Source: a virus. Taken from it: a DNA stretch of 64,000 nt. Below the pieces are notes generated by a model. That model saw nothing but the letters and a program-made list of their open reading frames with translations. It was not told the DNA's origin and did not search any database. Below are positions 43,258 to 51,871 of the stretch, in pieces (position 1 is the first letter of the stretch; each line of letters begins with the position of its first letter). The stretch lies in the IMG/VR virus record IMGVR_UViG_3300031576_000006, positions 1 to 64,000 of that record, one strand, 5' to 3'. Made by a program: the position numbers and the translations under genes.

Positions 43258-45018
43258 CTAATTTATTACATTAACTCCATTGATTCGAACTGGTCGAATT
43301 GGAGGTTGTATATCGCCAGCATCTAAAGCTCTTCGTAATTCACTCAAAGCACTAATTAAATCTCGCTCTTTGGCTAACTCTTTTTCAGCCAAAAATTTGA
43401 GCACCGTAACTTTATCTTGCAGATCTGCAGGGCTATTGCGATATGAATAAAACTGATGAATTTCTTTGTTGTATACCTCTATATTGTATTTTAGCGCCCC
43501 GTCTTTGTGAACCCCCAACAACCACTGTCTTCCATCGGAGTTGTTTACTTGACGGCCATACGAGCCAATACAATTGCTCATTTTTTGGCCCCATAAGATA
43601 AGTTCAATATTTGTTTTTGGGATGATAAGCTTAAGCCCTCCTTCTAGTTCTATGCCGTCTATTGCCACCACCTCATCTTTGAATTTTAGGTCAAAATTAT
43701 CCGTGGATAGTTTTCTGTATTCAATCGTAACGTAGTCATGCAAAGCTTCTAAGGTTCGTAAGTCGCTTGGTATTAATATTTTGTCTGGCTTTTCATTCCA
43801 TTGATTGGCCGTATCTCGTAGATAATTAAATTTGTGGGATACTAATCCAGCTTCCAAGCTCGCTACGTCCCAAATATCTTTTAGGACCCTTTCCGTTCTT
43901 GATTCCCCAATATGCTTGAAAAATTTATCTATTTTTTGCTTTGCGAATACAAGACCACCAATTGCTGGTAATAAATCCTGACGGCCAACTAGGGTTTTTG
44001 TACGGGCAGTGCGTTCAATTTCAAGAAAAATATCTTGAACTTTGTCGAGGTTGATATACTCCTTCAAGAATTTACCTAAAGTGAAAACTGACAAATCAAA
44101 CATTCCTAAGGTTCTTAAAAAAGTGAATGTTTGATAATTACCGGGTCGTACAGTTATATTTATAGGGTTCTCTGCATTGAAGTTTATTAAATTTTCATTA
44201 TTGACAGGAATATATTTTTCTATCGATTTGGCTTCCGCGATTCTATATATCAGTCTTGCTTGGACTGCACGCCTTAAGTACTTGGCATTTTTGCCGAAAA
44301 CCTTTTTGCAGATTTTTTCCAGGGAATTGTGCTTGCGTAGTAGTTTGAATATTGCAAAATTTTCTTTATCGCCCTGTTCAAATCTAATCGTTTCTATATC
44401 ATTGTTCGATTTAATGAAGTAGTAAATATTATTGCACAAAAATTCAGACCCTATAGATAGTCGTAATAAATTTAATCCTGTTTTTCGTGCGCAATTCTTG
44501 TTGAGCTTACCAGTAAACAAACCTTCTTTCTTTGCCTTCCATAAAATAAGCTCAGACATACGCCTGTCAAATGCCAGTCTAGTCTTGGCTACAGATATCG
44601 TAGTGCCCTTGACTTGTTTGATATTTTTGGATTGAATGGTTTTCATTATAATTTCATCCCACCGGGTTGACTTATAAGTACCATTGGTGAATATTTTACC
44701 TTTTGCGTCCCACGGTGAATTATTCAAAAGCAGCATCACGCTTTTCTTTTTAAACAAGAATGTGGCCATCCATTTATACTCGTATTTTTGTTTTGTATGG
44801 TTGCCAATAACATACATAAGCACGAGTTTGCCGGGCTTTTCAAAACATTTTATACCAGCTATACCTTTGACTTGGTTGTCGCTTTCAGGTTTGCTTGTAT
44901 TTATGCCGTTAGGATAATGAGCTTTATTGAGATTTTGACGTTCGATTAAAACTGCAGCCGGAACTCTATATATGTCCCAGTATTTATTTCCATTTTTAGC
45001 TACGCCGTCAGGTTTCAA
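43258..45018 (-). CDS. PcfJ-like protein
   Basis: 586 residues. The C-terminal part has LILWGQKMSNCIGSYG, then WLLGVHKDGALKYNIEVYNK and QFYSYRN, which matches the PcfJ-like domain known from plasmid and phage proteins of unclear function. The first half is basic and unassigned. The start is a TTG (45018) overlapping the upstream gene; initiation is therefore uncertain. The stop is TAG and the frame continues open for 26 codons after it. No enzymatic role is known to me. Confidence 0.68.
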   Translation of the reverse strand: MKPDGVAKNGNKYWDIYRVPAAVLIERQNLNKAHYPNGINTSKPESDNQVKGIAGIKCFEKPGKLVLMYVIGNHTKQKYEYKWMATFLFKKKSVMLLLNNSPWDAKGKIFTNGTYKSTRWDEIIMKTIQSKNIKQVKGTTISVAKTRLAFDRRMSELILWKAKKEGLFTGKLNKNCARKTGLNLLRLSIGSEFLCNNIYYFIKSNNDIETIRFEQGDKENFAIFKLLRKHNSLEKICKKVFGKNAKYLRRAVQARLIYRIAEAKSIEKYIPVNNENLINFNAENPINITVRPGNYQTFTFLRTLGMFDLSVFTLGKFLKEYINLDKVQDIFLEIERTARTKTLVGRQDLLPAIGGLVFAKQKIDKFFKHIGESRTERVLKDIWDVASLEAGLVSHKFNYLRDTANQWNEKPDKILIPSDLRTLEALHDYVTIEYRKLSTDNFDLKFKDEVVAIDGIELEGGLKLIIPKTNIELILWGQKMSNCIGSYGRQVNNSDGRQWLLGVHKDGALKYNIEVYNKEIHQFYSYRNSPADLQDKVTVLKFLAEKELAKERDLISALSELRRALDAGDIQPPIRPVRINGVNVIN

Positions 45019-45733
45019 GTTCGTAATCCAAAATAGTTACAGGGTTAAGAGGTCCGCCAATCCAAGTGCAAATAGCTACATTATAAAAGCTTATACCTTC
45101 TTGATGTTTTTGCCCGTGGCCCTGATGTATGTGTCCAAAAAAATGGAGATCAGGTCTGATGCGCTCAACGGCATCACGAAGATCGGCACACCCTAAAAAT
45201 TGTCCTAATGGTGTTCCTTGGAAGGTTGTTAATTCATCAAGGATATATAGCGGAGGTCCGTGAGTAATAAGTACATTGATGTCTTCAGGCATCGTAGCCC
45301 AATCATCCTTAATCCATGGAATCCGGCGAAGCATACTCTCTGAAAGCGTCCGGGCTCTGTTGAATGCGTAGTCGTTATACCATGGAGTATACGGAGATCC
45401 GAAGAACTTGATACCCTCAAGCGTAATTGCTTCATGGTTGAGTAGGATCACATTATTATCTTCACACATTTTTCTTGCGTCCGTTGGGTTCTGTTCGAAG
45501 TATCGATCGTGGTTGCCTGGCGTAAAAATAATGTGCTTGAAGTTTAATTCGCCATACCATTTGAGAAACGTTTCCGTTTCTTTCATGTCTCCCCAGAAAG
45601 TGGCATCTCCGGCATGGATAAGAATATCGCCGCTTAACGGCTCTTTATCTTCGCCCAAAGAGTTGATTTCTTTGAATTCTGGTATGAGGTAGTGGTAGTT
45701 ATGTGTGTCCGATATTGCAGCTATTTTTAACAT
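45008..45733 (-). CDS. Calcineurin-type metallophosphoesterase
   Basis: 241 residues. All core motifs are present: SD9TH, GDATFWGD, GNHDRYF, THGPP and GHIHQGHG, in the order of the calcineurin-like metallophosphoesterase fold. The substrate may be a nucleotide or phosphoester. Overlaps the PcfJ-like gene by eleven bases. Confidence 0.88.
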   Translation of the reverse strand: MLKIAAISDTHNYHYLIPEFKEINSLGEDKEPLSGDILIHAGDATFWGDMKETETFLKWYGELNFKHIIFTPGNHDRYFEQNPTDARKMCEDNNVILLNHEAITLEGIKFFGSPYTPWYNDYAFNRARTLSESMLRRIPWIKDDWATMPEDINVLITHGPPLYILDELTTFQGTPLGQFLGCADLRDAVERIRPDLHFFGHIHQGHGQKHQEGISFYNVAICTWIGGPLNPVTILDYELET

Positions 45734-45734
45734 A

Positions 45735-45917
45735 TTAACTCTCTTGGTGATTTATCCATCCACCGTTTTTTACAAGATCTCCTATTCTATAGGCACATAT
45801 GGCACCGCCGAAATGATCCCAGCTGACCCTAAACCATCCATCTTTCATAATTTCTGTGATTGCTCCAACCCACTTGCGATGTCCGAAATCGACAATTACG
45901 GTATCCCCAATTTTCAC
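45735..45917 (-). CDS. Small beta-barrel-like protein
   Basis: 60 residues; KIGDTVIVDFGHRKWVGAIT and WFRVSWD look like a small SH3-type barrel. One base between its stop and the phosphoesterase gene. Function unknown. Confidence 0.65.
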   Translation of the reverse strand: MKIGDTVIVDFGHRKWVGAITEIMKDGWFRVSWDHFGGAICAYRIGDLVKNGGWINHQES

Positions 45918-45918
45918 G

Positions 45919-46143
45919 TTAATCCTTAATTGTATTTTTCGACCACTCTTCGTATGCTGACATAGGTATCATTCTACCCGACCTTGATCCCCCTACAAAG
46001 CTAAATTTTGCCAAAATAAGATAATCGTCTTGATCCGTTGTTTTGTTCGTTCTAAAGCAGGTTGCATAAAACTTATACACTGCCGTCAGTAGTAATAGGC
46101 CGACCAATATGGCTGGATGATAATTCAAGAAAAATGTAATCAT
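45919..46143 (-). CDS. Small single-span membrane protein
   Basis: 74 residues with one membrane segment (AILVGLLLLTAVYKFYATCF) near the N-terminus and a charged tail. ATGA overlap with the upstream gene. Function unknown. Confidence 0.66.
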   Translation of the reverse strand: MITFFLNYHPAILVGLLLLTAVYKFYATCFRTNKTTDQDDYLILAKFSFVGGSRSGRMIPMSAYEEWSKNTIKD

Positions 46144-46760
46144 AACTTGACTCCCATTAATTGATTCGTAAATTCATCCTGCTCTGCTTGCTCCGAATCC
46201 GACATCAGTCTTAAAAAACTTCTAGATGGCAACGTCCAGGGTGCCCACTCTGTACTCCACCATTTACGGTCCTTATAGCCCCAATTTGGATCTAAAATTT
46301 GTTGGCCGTCCCATGTGACCACATGTTGAGCATTTAATACGTTTAGGCTCTTAAGGGTTACGAGGCATGGTTTGCCGGTCGGCCTGTTCGTATAGACTAG
46401 ATCTCTACCGAACATTTTGGCAACCTTCAGCGTCCAGACATCATTAATGCCATTCTCGTCATTATTCCACCCTAACTTGGCATAAGCTCTCTTTACGGCG
46501 ATCAGTGGCTCTTGTAGGAGCATCGCAAGTGCGGCGGGACCACATTCATACTTGCCCTGCCTGACAATATTGACTCTTGGTTCTTGTCTGTTGACAATAT
46601 TACAGTGCAATTCAACATGGCTGGGAGATGTTAGCCTAATCCCTCCTCCGTTGTTTTCTTTTGAATAAATTACAAGCCGCTCGCTATAGTTCATCCCTAC
46701 AGCAAGAATCAGAATGCCATCCTTCTCTGTTATTATTTTGGGAACTCGCAATTTGATCAT
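46140..46760 (-). CDS. C39-like peptidase-fold protein
   Basis: 206 residues. KYEC73GPAALAMLL, QH146VVTWDGQQILD157PN supply the Cys, His and Asp of the C39/papain-like domain. An N-terminal beta-rich extension precedes it. Possibly a cysteine peptidase or amidase acting early in infection; target unknown. Operon partner of a relative at 38812 that lacks the His. Confidence 0.68.
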   Translation of the reverse strand: MIKLRVPKIITEKDGILILAVGMNYSERLVIYSKENNGGGIRLTSPSHVELHCNIVNRQEPRVNIVRQGKYECGPAALAMLLQEPLIAVKRAYAKLGWNNDENGINDVWTLKVAKMFGRDLVYTNRPTGKPCLVTLKSLNVLNAQHVVTWDGQQILDPNWGYKDRKWWSTEWAPWTLPSRSFLRLMSDSEQAEQDEFTNQLMGVKL

Positions 46761-47056
46761 TGCTTAAGTCCTTTAAATTCTGAGAATATAAAGGTGCCGA
46801 ATGTGCCGAAGTGTGCAGTATCGTGATCATTTTGCTCCATTACTTCAAGCCCAATAACAATCTCGTTTTTTTCCACACCCATTTCTTCCAAGTATTCAGC
46901 CATTTCGACCAAAGGTCCAGTCTTTTCAGATAAAGTGCATGGACCATTGACATCCAAAGCCTTAACGATGGCCCTTGCCTTTCTAGCGTCCATATTTTCT
47001 ATGATTAACTGATATCCTATTGCCGGAATCGTCATTTTGCTTGCCTGTGCTTGCAT
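46757..47056 (-). CDS. Hypothetical early protein
   Basis: 99 residues with KARAIVKALDVNGPCTLSEK and an acidic helical C-terminus. Ribosome site GGGAGG from the preceding microgene end. No function assigned. Confidence 0.65.
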   Translation of the reverse strand: MQAQASKMTIPAIGYQLIIENMDARKARAIVKALDVNGPCTLSEKTGPLVEMAEYLEEMGVEKNEIVIGLEVMEQNDHDTAHFGTFGTFIFSEFKGLKQ

Positions 47057-47057
47057 C

Positions 47058-47183
47058 TTAACCTCCCACGTAACTTATAATCCAATATCCCAATTTAATT
47101 TCATAATAATGATCATGATTGAAGTATTTAGGCATCCATTTCCAATTTCGACAGCGATGAATTTCTAATTTTTTAAATTTCAA
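47058..47183 (-). CDS. 41-residue microprotein with TTG start
   Basis: MKFKKLEIHRCRNWKWMPKY followed by FNHDHYYEIKLGYWIISYVG. AAGGAG lies seven bases upstream of TTG 47183 and a sigma70-like promoter lies just before it, so promoter, ribosome site and gene are coherent. Very aromatic. Confidence 0.5.
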   Translation of the reverse strand: MKFKKLEIHRCRNWKWMPKYFNHDHYYEIKLGYWIISYVGG

Positions 47184-47202
47184 GTGTCGCTCCTTAGATA
47201 AT

Positions 47203-47231
47203 AGAATAGTGCAATATTTACACAAACACAA
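47203..47231 (-). promoter_or_regulatory. Sigma70-like promoter for minus genes from 47183
   Basis: Minus strand TTGTGT (47226-47231), 17-base spacer, TATTCT (47203-47208). Confidence 0.55.
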
Positions 47232-47244
47232 GAGAAATAATTGC

Positions 47245-47273
47245 TTGCATTTTGATACGCATCAGATTAAGAT
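47245..47273 (+). promoter_or_regulatory. Sigma70-like promoter predicting a leaderless mRNA
   Basis: TTGCAT (47245-47250), 17-base spacer, TAAGAT (47268-47273), then six bases and the ATG at 47280. Same geometry as 60914 and 62956. Confidence 0.65.
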
Positions 47274-47279
47274 TGTAAT

Positions 47280-47504
47280 ATGGGTCTAATAAGGATTTAT
47301 TTGTGGCTGATGGCCGCCATTATCATTGGAGCAATGCTCAACCGGGCCTACATCGTGATCGGCGTATCATCCTGGAACGAGGGGTGCAAGGAAGCATCTA
47401 TGAAAATGGGCATGGTTTACGGACTGCAATATCAAGGATATTTGGACAAATTTTGTAATGCTAGATTAAATCATATGAATGAAGAATTTCAATTGGAGGA
47501 TTAA
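47280..47504 (+). CDS. Small membrane protein, leaderless
   Basis: 74 residues; one N-terminal membrane span (IYLWLMAAIIIGAML) followed by a soluble part with two cysteines. No ribosome site; the promoter's -10 ends seven bases before the A of ATG. Two in-operon genes follow directly. Confidence 0.66.
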   Translation: MGLIRIYLWLMAAIIIGAMLNRAYIVIGVSSWNEGCKEASMKMGMVYGLQYQGYLDKFCNARLNHMNEEFQLED

Positions 47505-47741
47505 GTGAAAGTTATTGATGTAGAGGCCGTTGAGGCATTGGCTGGGTTGGCTCAATCTCACGGCAAAGAACTGAACATTACTATTAACAACAGTAAAACA
47601 TTTGGAACGAAAATTTCCGTAGGTGATCACGAATATTTCACCGACCGACTAGATAATATGTCAGTGATAGCGGCCCTTACCCATATTGGAAGAGGATTGG
47701 CACTTGAGCAAAAAGATGAGGAAACAAAGAAAGAAGCTTAG
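47505..47741 (+). CDS. Small hypothetical protein
   Basis: 78 residues, GTG start directly after the previous stop, with GGAGGA in front. Contains EALAGLAQSHGKELNITINN and HIGRGLALEQKDEETKKEA. No family recognised. Confidence 0.62.
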   Translation: MKVIDVEAVEALAGLAQSHGKELNITINNSKTFGTKISVGDHEYFTDRLDNMSVIAALTHIGRGLALEQKDEETKKEA

Positions 47742-47928
47742 GCCGGTCGGAGATATTTTATCCGACATGGAAAAGTTTTTATATGAACTTCATGAAGATC
47801 ATGATTTACAGCATGGTGAGGTTCTCTATCTCGTGAACGGATGGCAGAAAATTCATGTACCTGAACACATTGAATCTTACCTAGATGGCACTCATCCCAT
47901 CCTATACGGACCAGGGGAGGATAAATGA
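47716..47928 (+). CDS. Small acidic hypothetical protein
   Basis: 70 residues from ATG 47716 overlapping the end of the previous gene; an ATG at 47767 is a possible alternative. FLYELHEDHDLQHGEVLYLV and WQKIHVPEHIESYLDG. Ends with ATGA shared with the next gene. Confidence 0.52.
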   Translation: MRKQRKKLRPVGDILSDMEKFLYELHEDHDLQHGEVLYLVNGWQKIHVPEHIESYLDGTHPILYGPGEDK

Positions 47929-48137
47929 AGGCTGAATTGATGACCGTGATATCAAAGATCACAAATTCTAAACCGGGCCTTACTAAGGGAAAGAAGTACA
48001 AAGTCATTGAATACGGTTTCAGTATGACCCACGGACCCTGGTACGAGATCAAGAATGATCGAAAGGAATTGATTTCCATCGTCAATGCAAACAAATATTT
48101 GAAGCTGGTAAGTCCAGTCAAAAGGAAGAAGAAGTGA
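47925..48137 (+). CDS. Small SH3-like hypothetical protein
   Basis: 70 residues. LTKGKKYKVIEYG, WYEIKNDRKELI is a pattern met in small beta-barrel phage and bacterial proteins. Basic C-terminus. Overlaps neighbours by four bases. Confidence 0.65.
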   Translation: MKAELMTVISKITNSKPGLTKGKKYKVIEYGFSMTHGPWYEIKNDRKELISIVNANKYLKLVSPVKRKKK

Positions 48138-48352
48138 AAAAAGGATTTTGGTACTATTTTCGGAACATTTATACCGGTGTGGCTATCTGGCAGGTTGCCG
48201 CATTTCTAACAACCTTTGTATTTCATAGTGAACTGGATAGATATATGGCTCTTGCTCGAATTCCAATTATCTTAATTGGGTCGTCTGTTCCAATCATAGT
48301 AAGTTCTTTAATCTTATCAAAGAAGGATAAGAATGCTGGTATCAATAGTTAA
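48134..48352 (+). CDS. Membrane protein with two spans
   Basis: 72 residues, GTG start overlapping the previous stop. Two hydrophobic segments (VAIWQVAAFLTTFVF, IPIILIGSSVPIIVSSLIL). Function unknown; possibly a host-membrane protein or small exclusion factor. Confidence 0.6.
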   Translation: MKKGFWYYFRNIYTGVAIWQVAAFLTTFVFHSELDRYMALARIPIILIGSSVPIIVSSLILSKKDKNAGINS

Positions 48353-48548
48353 AGGGCTGCTGACAGTATTTCTGACTTTCGTTCTGCTTACGGCGGCACC
48401 GGGCCTTCTACTGGGTGCCGGAACATGCCTAGCTCTGATAGGTAAACTTTTAGGTATGCTCCTCAAGGGATCTCCAGTAATATTCTTTATTTTATCTGTA
48501 ATTATTTCAATTCTACATGGACTTAAAGTTTTTCTTACCTCAAAATAA
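48333..48548 (+). CDS. Hydrophobic membrane protein
   Basis: 71 residues, almost entirely hydrophobic (LLTVFLTFVLLTAAPGLLLG, then a second span IFFILSVIISILHGL). Overlaps the previous gene by 20 bases. Function unknown; holin-like properties are possible but not provable. Confidence 0.58.
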   Translation: MLVSIVKGLLTVFLTFVLLTAAPGLLLGAGTCLALIGKLLGMLLKGSPVIFFILSVIISILHGLKVFLTSK

Positions 48549-48558
48549 TCAGCATTAA

Positions 48559-48586
48559 CAATAGGTTACCTCAAAAACTTAATAAT
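48559..48586 (+). promoter_or_regulatory. Late-promoter-like element E
   Basis: CAATAGGTTACC then TCAAAAACTTAATAAT. Leads to the gene at 48614, whose ribosome site TTGAGGTG lies at 48599-48606. Confidence 0.8.
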
Positions 48587-48613
48587 TGAAACGTAAGCTT
48601 GAGGTGTCTAGAA

Positions 48614-48934
48614 ATGGCTAATGAAGATAATAGGCCTAAACCTACAATCAATGATCAAATTGCTTTGTATGTTTTACATGAAAGAGTTAACGAACTCAGA
48701 GAAGCGCATAGGCAGAAGGACGATAGGGATTTGCGGCTGTTTCAACAGCTGGCTGATGCCCAGAAGTCAACGTCTGAGCGTTTGGCGGTAGTCGAGACAA
48801 ATGATATTCATGTATCCCATGCAGTCATTAAACTTCAAAAAGAATCTTCGATACAAACTAAGCTTTTGACTGGTATTTTCCTGTCTGCTATCAGTGCGCT
48901 AATAACAATTATTGTTAAAGCTATTTTGGGGTAA
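48614..48934 (+). CDS. XhlA-like membrane-anchored coiled-coil protein
   Basis: 106 residues from ATG 48614; TTG 48599 is part of the ribosome site, so the longer frame is rejected. A soluble coiled coil (LHERVNELREAHRQKDDRDL, then TSERLAVVETNDIHVSHAVI) is followed by a C-terminal membrane span (LTGIFLSAISALITIIVKAI). Length and topology resemble XhlA-type holin-associated lysis proteins. Expressed late. The lysis role is inferred. Confidence 0.62.
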   Translation: MANEDNRPKPTINDQIALYVLHERVNELREAHRQKDDRDLRLFQQLADAQKSTSERLAVVETNDIHVSHAVIKLQKESSIQTKLLTGIFLSAISALITIIVKAILG

Positions 48935-48936
48935 TC

Positions 48937-49326
48937 ATGAAATTTGGAATCCAGATGTTAGAATCAGAGTCAACTCTCAATAACCTTATTCCTTCTAATC
49001 AGTTGGAGGTTAGCCCTGGTGAAACTGCCACAATAATGTTTCAATTGGTCAATGAAAAGACTGGACAGCGATACATACCTGCGTCTGGTGCGACCATGAC
49101 AGCACGTCTCGTCGCCAGTAATAATGTCAACGTCATAAGCAAGATCCCTACACAGCCCTTTGTTGCGGACGATAGATCTATTTGGTCATTCCCGTTGAGT
49201 GCAGTCGACACAGCTAAGGCGGCTGGAATAAATATAGAAGTTGTTTTGACCGAAGGCGCTAATATCAAAAAAGTTTGGGCTAAATCGGTACTTATCATGT
49301 CTCCCAATTCACCCTTTAAGGCATAA
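48937..49326 (+). CDS. Beta-rich virion protein
   Basis: 129 residues, Ig-like sequence pattern (VSPGETATIMFQLVNEKTGQ, GATMTARLVASNN). Sits between the membrane-anchored protein and a structural protein; probably a virion component. No family recognised. Confidence 0.6.
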   Translation: MKFGIQMLESESTLNNLIPSNQLEVSPGETATIMFQLVNEKTGQRYIPASGATMTARLVASNNVNVISKIPTQPFVADDRSIWSFPLSAVDTAKAAGINIEVVLTEGANIKKVWAKSVLIMSPNSPFKA

Positions 49327-49393
49327 TTATATGGAACTTTATTCAGATAAAAACATTATTCAGTTATCGAAATAACCGATTTGAGAGAATAAT

Positions 49394-50299
49394 ATGAGCG
49401 ATTTTTCAAATAAAAAACCAAATCCCCATGGAGCGTATCCATTAGACCATGAAGCCTTACCGGCAGATAGTACTAATGTGGGCAGTGGATTCACTCGCGT
49501 TGAAGCCTGGATGACCGTTGAGCGGCTTAAGGATGAATATCTATTCGGTATTCCCTTAATGAGTCCTATCACTCAACAGCGCCTCACGGACCCCGTTTTA
49601 AAGAACATTCTAACTAAGTCTGCTGCACGCATAGAGCTTGAGTGTAATATTGATGTATTCCCCCTTGTTCGTGTTGTTAGGCAGCCATTTGATCGCGTTA
49701 AGATGACTCAGGGCTTTAATCAGATCGATACTGGGGTTCGAAGCATTCGTGAACTTCTGGAAGTTTCCATACGTTCGTCTAATTCATCTCACACACAAAA
49801 TAATGTAGATTACCAAACAGACACAACCAATCGTGAAGGGTCTGTTTTGTATAATTTTCCTCTTGAATGGATAGATCCAAGTCTAATGAGAAAAGGTTTA
49901 ATTCATTTTGTTCCACTTCAATCGTCTGCCAATGGCACTATACCGGGCGGATTGATTGGCGGCACTGCCGCACCGTTATTTCAAATTCTTACTCAGTTGA
50001 CTAGTATTCCTGGATATTTCTTTATCCGTTACGCTTCTGGTTGGCAGGAGAATTCTATTCCATCTACAGTTAACGACCTTATTGGCACTTATGCCGCTAT
50101 GGAAGTACTTTCATTACTAGGTCCTACTAATCGATGGAACAGTCAAAATATTGGTATTGATGGAGCCAGTCAGGGTATTTCTGGTCCGGGCAACCAACTT
50201 TTTGCTCTGAGAATGCAAGAATTAACAGCTAAGGCCGATCAATTGAGAGATCTTATTAAGAAGCGTTTTTCAAACGCTATCTTCATGCGGCATATTTAA
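49394..50299 (+). CDS. Virion structural protein, possible head-neck
   Basis: 301 residues. YNFPLEWIDPSLMRKGLIHF, FFIRYASGWQENSIPSTVND and an LIGTYAAMEVLSLLGPT segment look like a large-phage neck or head-completion protein; I recall this composition from cyanophage-type structural proteins but cannot assign a family. Weak ribosome site GAGAGAA. Confidence 0.6.
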   Translation: MSDFSNKKPNPHGAYPLDHEALPADSTNVGSGFTRVEAWMTVERLKDEYLFGIPLMSPITQQRLTDPVLKNILTKSAARIELECNIDVFPLVRVVRQPFDRVKMTQGFNQIDTGVRSIRELLEVSIRSSNSSHTQNNVDYQTDTTNREGSVLYNFPLEWIDPSLMRKGLIHFVPLQSSANGTIPGGLIGGTAAPLFQILTQLTSIPGYFFIRYASGWQENSIPSTVNDLIGTYAAMEVLSLLGPTNRWNSQNIGIDGASQGISGPGNQLFALRMQELTAKADQLRDLIKKRFSNAIFMRHI

Positions 50300-50325
50300 T
50301 AATATCATACACTTACACCACTCTA

Positions 50326-50571
50326 CTAATCTACCAGCCTCAATAAGCATGGTAGATTTCTATCCCAAAATTCTATACCTCTTTCTCTGAAGTATTTATA
50401 CACAAAGGTTGATTTGTCGGAACCCTGTAGGTAGAAGCAAAACACCCTATCTTCTATGATAAATTCTTTATATAGGCTTCCTAAGGCTTGCCTCGGCCCC
50501 TTAAGAATTTGACCGCCTGGCAAGTGATATTCGGCGTTCTTTAAATCAATCACTCCGTAAGTGTATGTCAT
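50326..50571 (-). CDS. Hypothetical early protein
   Basis: 81 residues with FYLQGSDKSTFVYKYFRERG. Overlaps the upstream gene (ATGA). No family recognised. Its end lies in the convergent terminator hairpin. Confidence 0.63.
   Translation of the reverse strand: MTYTYGVIDLKNAEYHLPGGQILKGPRQALGSLYKEFIIEDRVFCFYLQGSDKSTFVYKYFRERGIEFWDRNLPCLLRLVD
50328..50358. terminator. Hairpin between convergent genes
   Basis: Nine-bp perfect stem AATCTACCA (50328-50336) with TGGTAGATT (50350-50358), 13-base loop. Only a short T run follows on the plus side, so termination strength is unclear. Confidence 0.55.
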
Positions 50572-50738
50572 TTTTTAGGTTTCATAAAAATAGTAATGGG
50601 CTGTCTTTGAAACACTTTCGGCCTCATGTTGACATGTATATCTCTGCCATTTACTTTATAATATCGACTATTATTGGCAGGATCAGACACCGAAGTTTCT
50701 GCTTTTTCTTCTTCCTTAACATTTAAATAATAGCCCAT
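50568..50738 (-). CDS. 56-residue microprotein
   Basis: MGYYLNVKEEEKAETSVSDP, then YYKVNGRDIHVNMRPK and PITIFMKPKK. It overlaps the upstream stop by one base (TAATG) and the downstream start by four (ATGA). It fills an otherwise unexplained 165-base gap. Confidence 0.7.
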   Translation of the reverse strand: MGYYLNVKEEEKAETSVSDPANNSRYYKVNGRDIHVNMRPKVFQRQPITIFMKPKK

Positions 50739-50950
50739 TATTGATCATCCACAATGGCGTCTTGTGCGACCGGTGACTCGGTTACATCCCTGAGACCACT
50801 CTGGGCAATAATTTGCCTTAAGCCTAAATTTGCAATATTAAGAACGTCATTTTTGAAAACTTCAACCGTTACCGAAGCTCCATTGGATGCCTTGTAAACT
50901 TTACCGTCTATCTCCACTTGTATATTAACGGTCACCTTGTAATCAGACAT
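50738..50950 (-). CDS. Small hypothetical protein
   Basis: 70 residues: YKVTVNIQVEIDGKVYKASN, then helical NLGLRQIIAQSGL. No family recognised. Confidence 0.63.
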   Translation of the reverse strand: MSDYKVTVNIQVEIDGKVYKASNGASVTVEVFKNDVLNIANLGLRQIIAQSGLRDVTESPVAQDAIVDDQ

Positions 50951-50958
50951 ACCGTCTC

Positions 50959-51867
50959 CTATTTGTGTTCGATTTTTTCGTATTCAATATTTTCAAACGG
51001 CACTTTAAGTTTTGCCTTAAACCCAGATGCTTGCGCATGTCCGCCACCGCCGAACTGTTCCGCTACCTTAGATACATCAAAATTCTTTTTTGATCTCAAG
51101 GAGAACATCCTCACTTCATTTCGAATATCAGAGTATGAGCACGAGAAGTCAACGTCAGGATAGAGATCCAGTAGTTTCATGCCGACTTCTGACCAGTGAC
51201 TGGTTGCGTTAACGACGACGGCCTTGTGCCCCAGGAAGTTATCATCTACTCGTGCATTCTTGCAAATTTTATCTACGATTTGATCTGTCATTCTGGATAG
51301 AGCGGCACCTTCGACGCATTTTAATTCCAATACCGTATTATTCAGTAAATCATTATATAGCCCGAAGTCAAATGGAATAGATAATAGGTAGGAATGGAGA
51401 TTCACAGTCTCCGGATATTTGAAGAGCCAAAGGTCCCTATCTTCAATAAGATTAATTAATTTGGGTCTGTTGGGATTGTCCGCACACGTATGGAAATAAT
51501 CCCAGGCAACACCGGCACCCGATCTGTCCATATCTATGTTAATGAGGCAGTGATCGCCATTAAAACGGTAATTTCTTTCGTCATTAATTCCTTGAGAAAA
51601 CCTGCCCTGATCTTTTATAAAATTTTCATATGCGGTTTTGTGATGGTCCAGCACTATGACTTGTTTATGGTCAATAGAAAGCTGCATTGTAGTCTCAGGA
51701 CTGAAGGCAATATCTAGCATATAGACAGTGCTGCCTGGCTCCATATCTGGAAGTTTTTGACCGTAACCCACAGGAATGTATTTAGCTGAGTTGCTTAAAT
51801 ATTTCCAGGCAGCGAAGGCTGCTCCAAATCCGTCACAACATTGTGCATGATAAAGTACGTAAATCAT
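50959..51867 (-). CDS. DHH-family phosphoesterase
   Basis: 302 residues. HAQCCDGFGAAFAAW, VLDHHKTAYENF, and FGGGGHAQASGF are the DHH and DHHA1 motifs of the DHH phosphoesterase superfamily (NrnA/oligoribonuclease type). It may degrade small oligonucleotides or cyclic dinucleotides; the latter is an interesting but unproven anti-defence role. Confidence 0.85.
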   Translation of the reverse strand: MIYVLYHAQCCDGFGAAFAAWKYLSNSAKYIPVGYGQKLPDMEPGSTVYMLDIAFSPETTMQLSIDHKQVIVLDHHKTAYENFIKDQGRFSQGINDERNYRFNGDHCLINIDMDRSGAGVAWDYFHTCADNPNRPKLINLIEDRDLWLFKYPETVNLHSYLLSIPFDFGLYNDLLNNTVLELKCVEGAALSRMTDQIVDKICKNARVDDNFLGHKAVVVNATSHWSEVGMKLLDLYPDVDFSCSYSDIRNEVRMFSLRSKKNFDVSKVAEQFGGGGHAQASGFKAKLKVPFENIEYEKIEHK

Positions 51868-51871
51868 TTTT

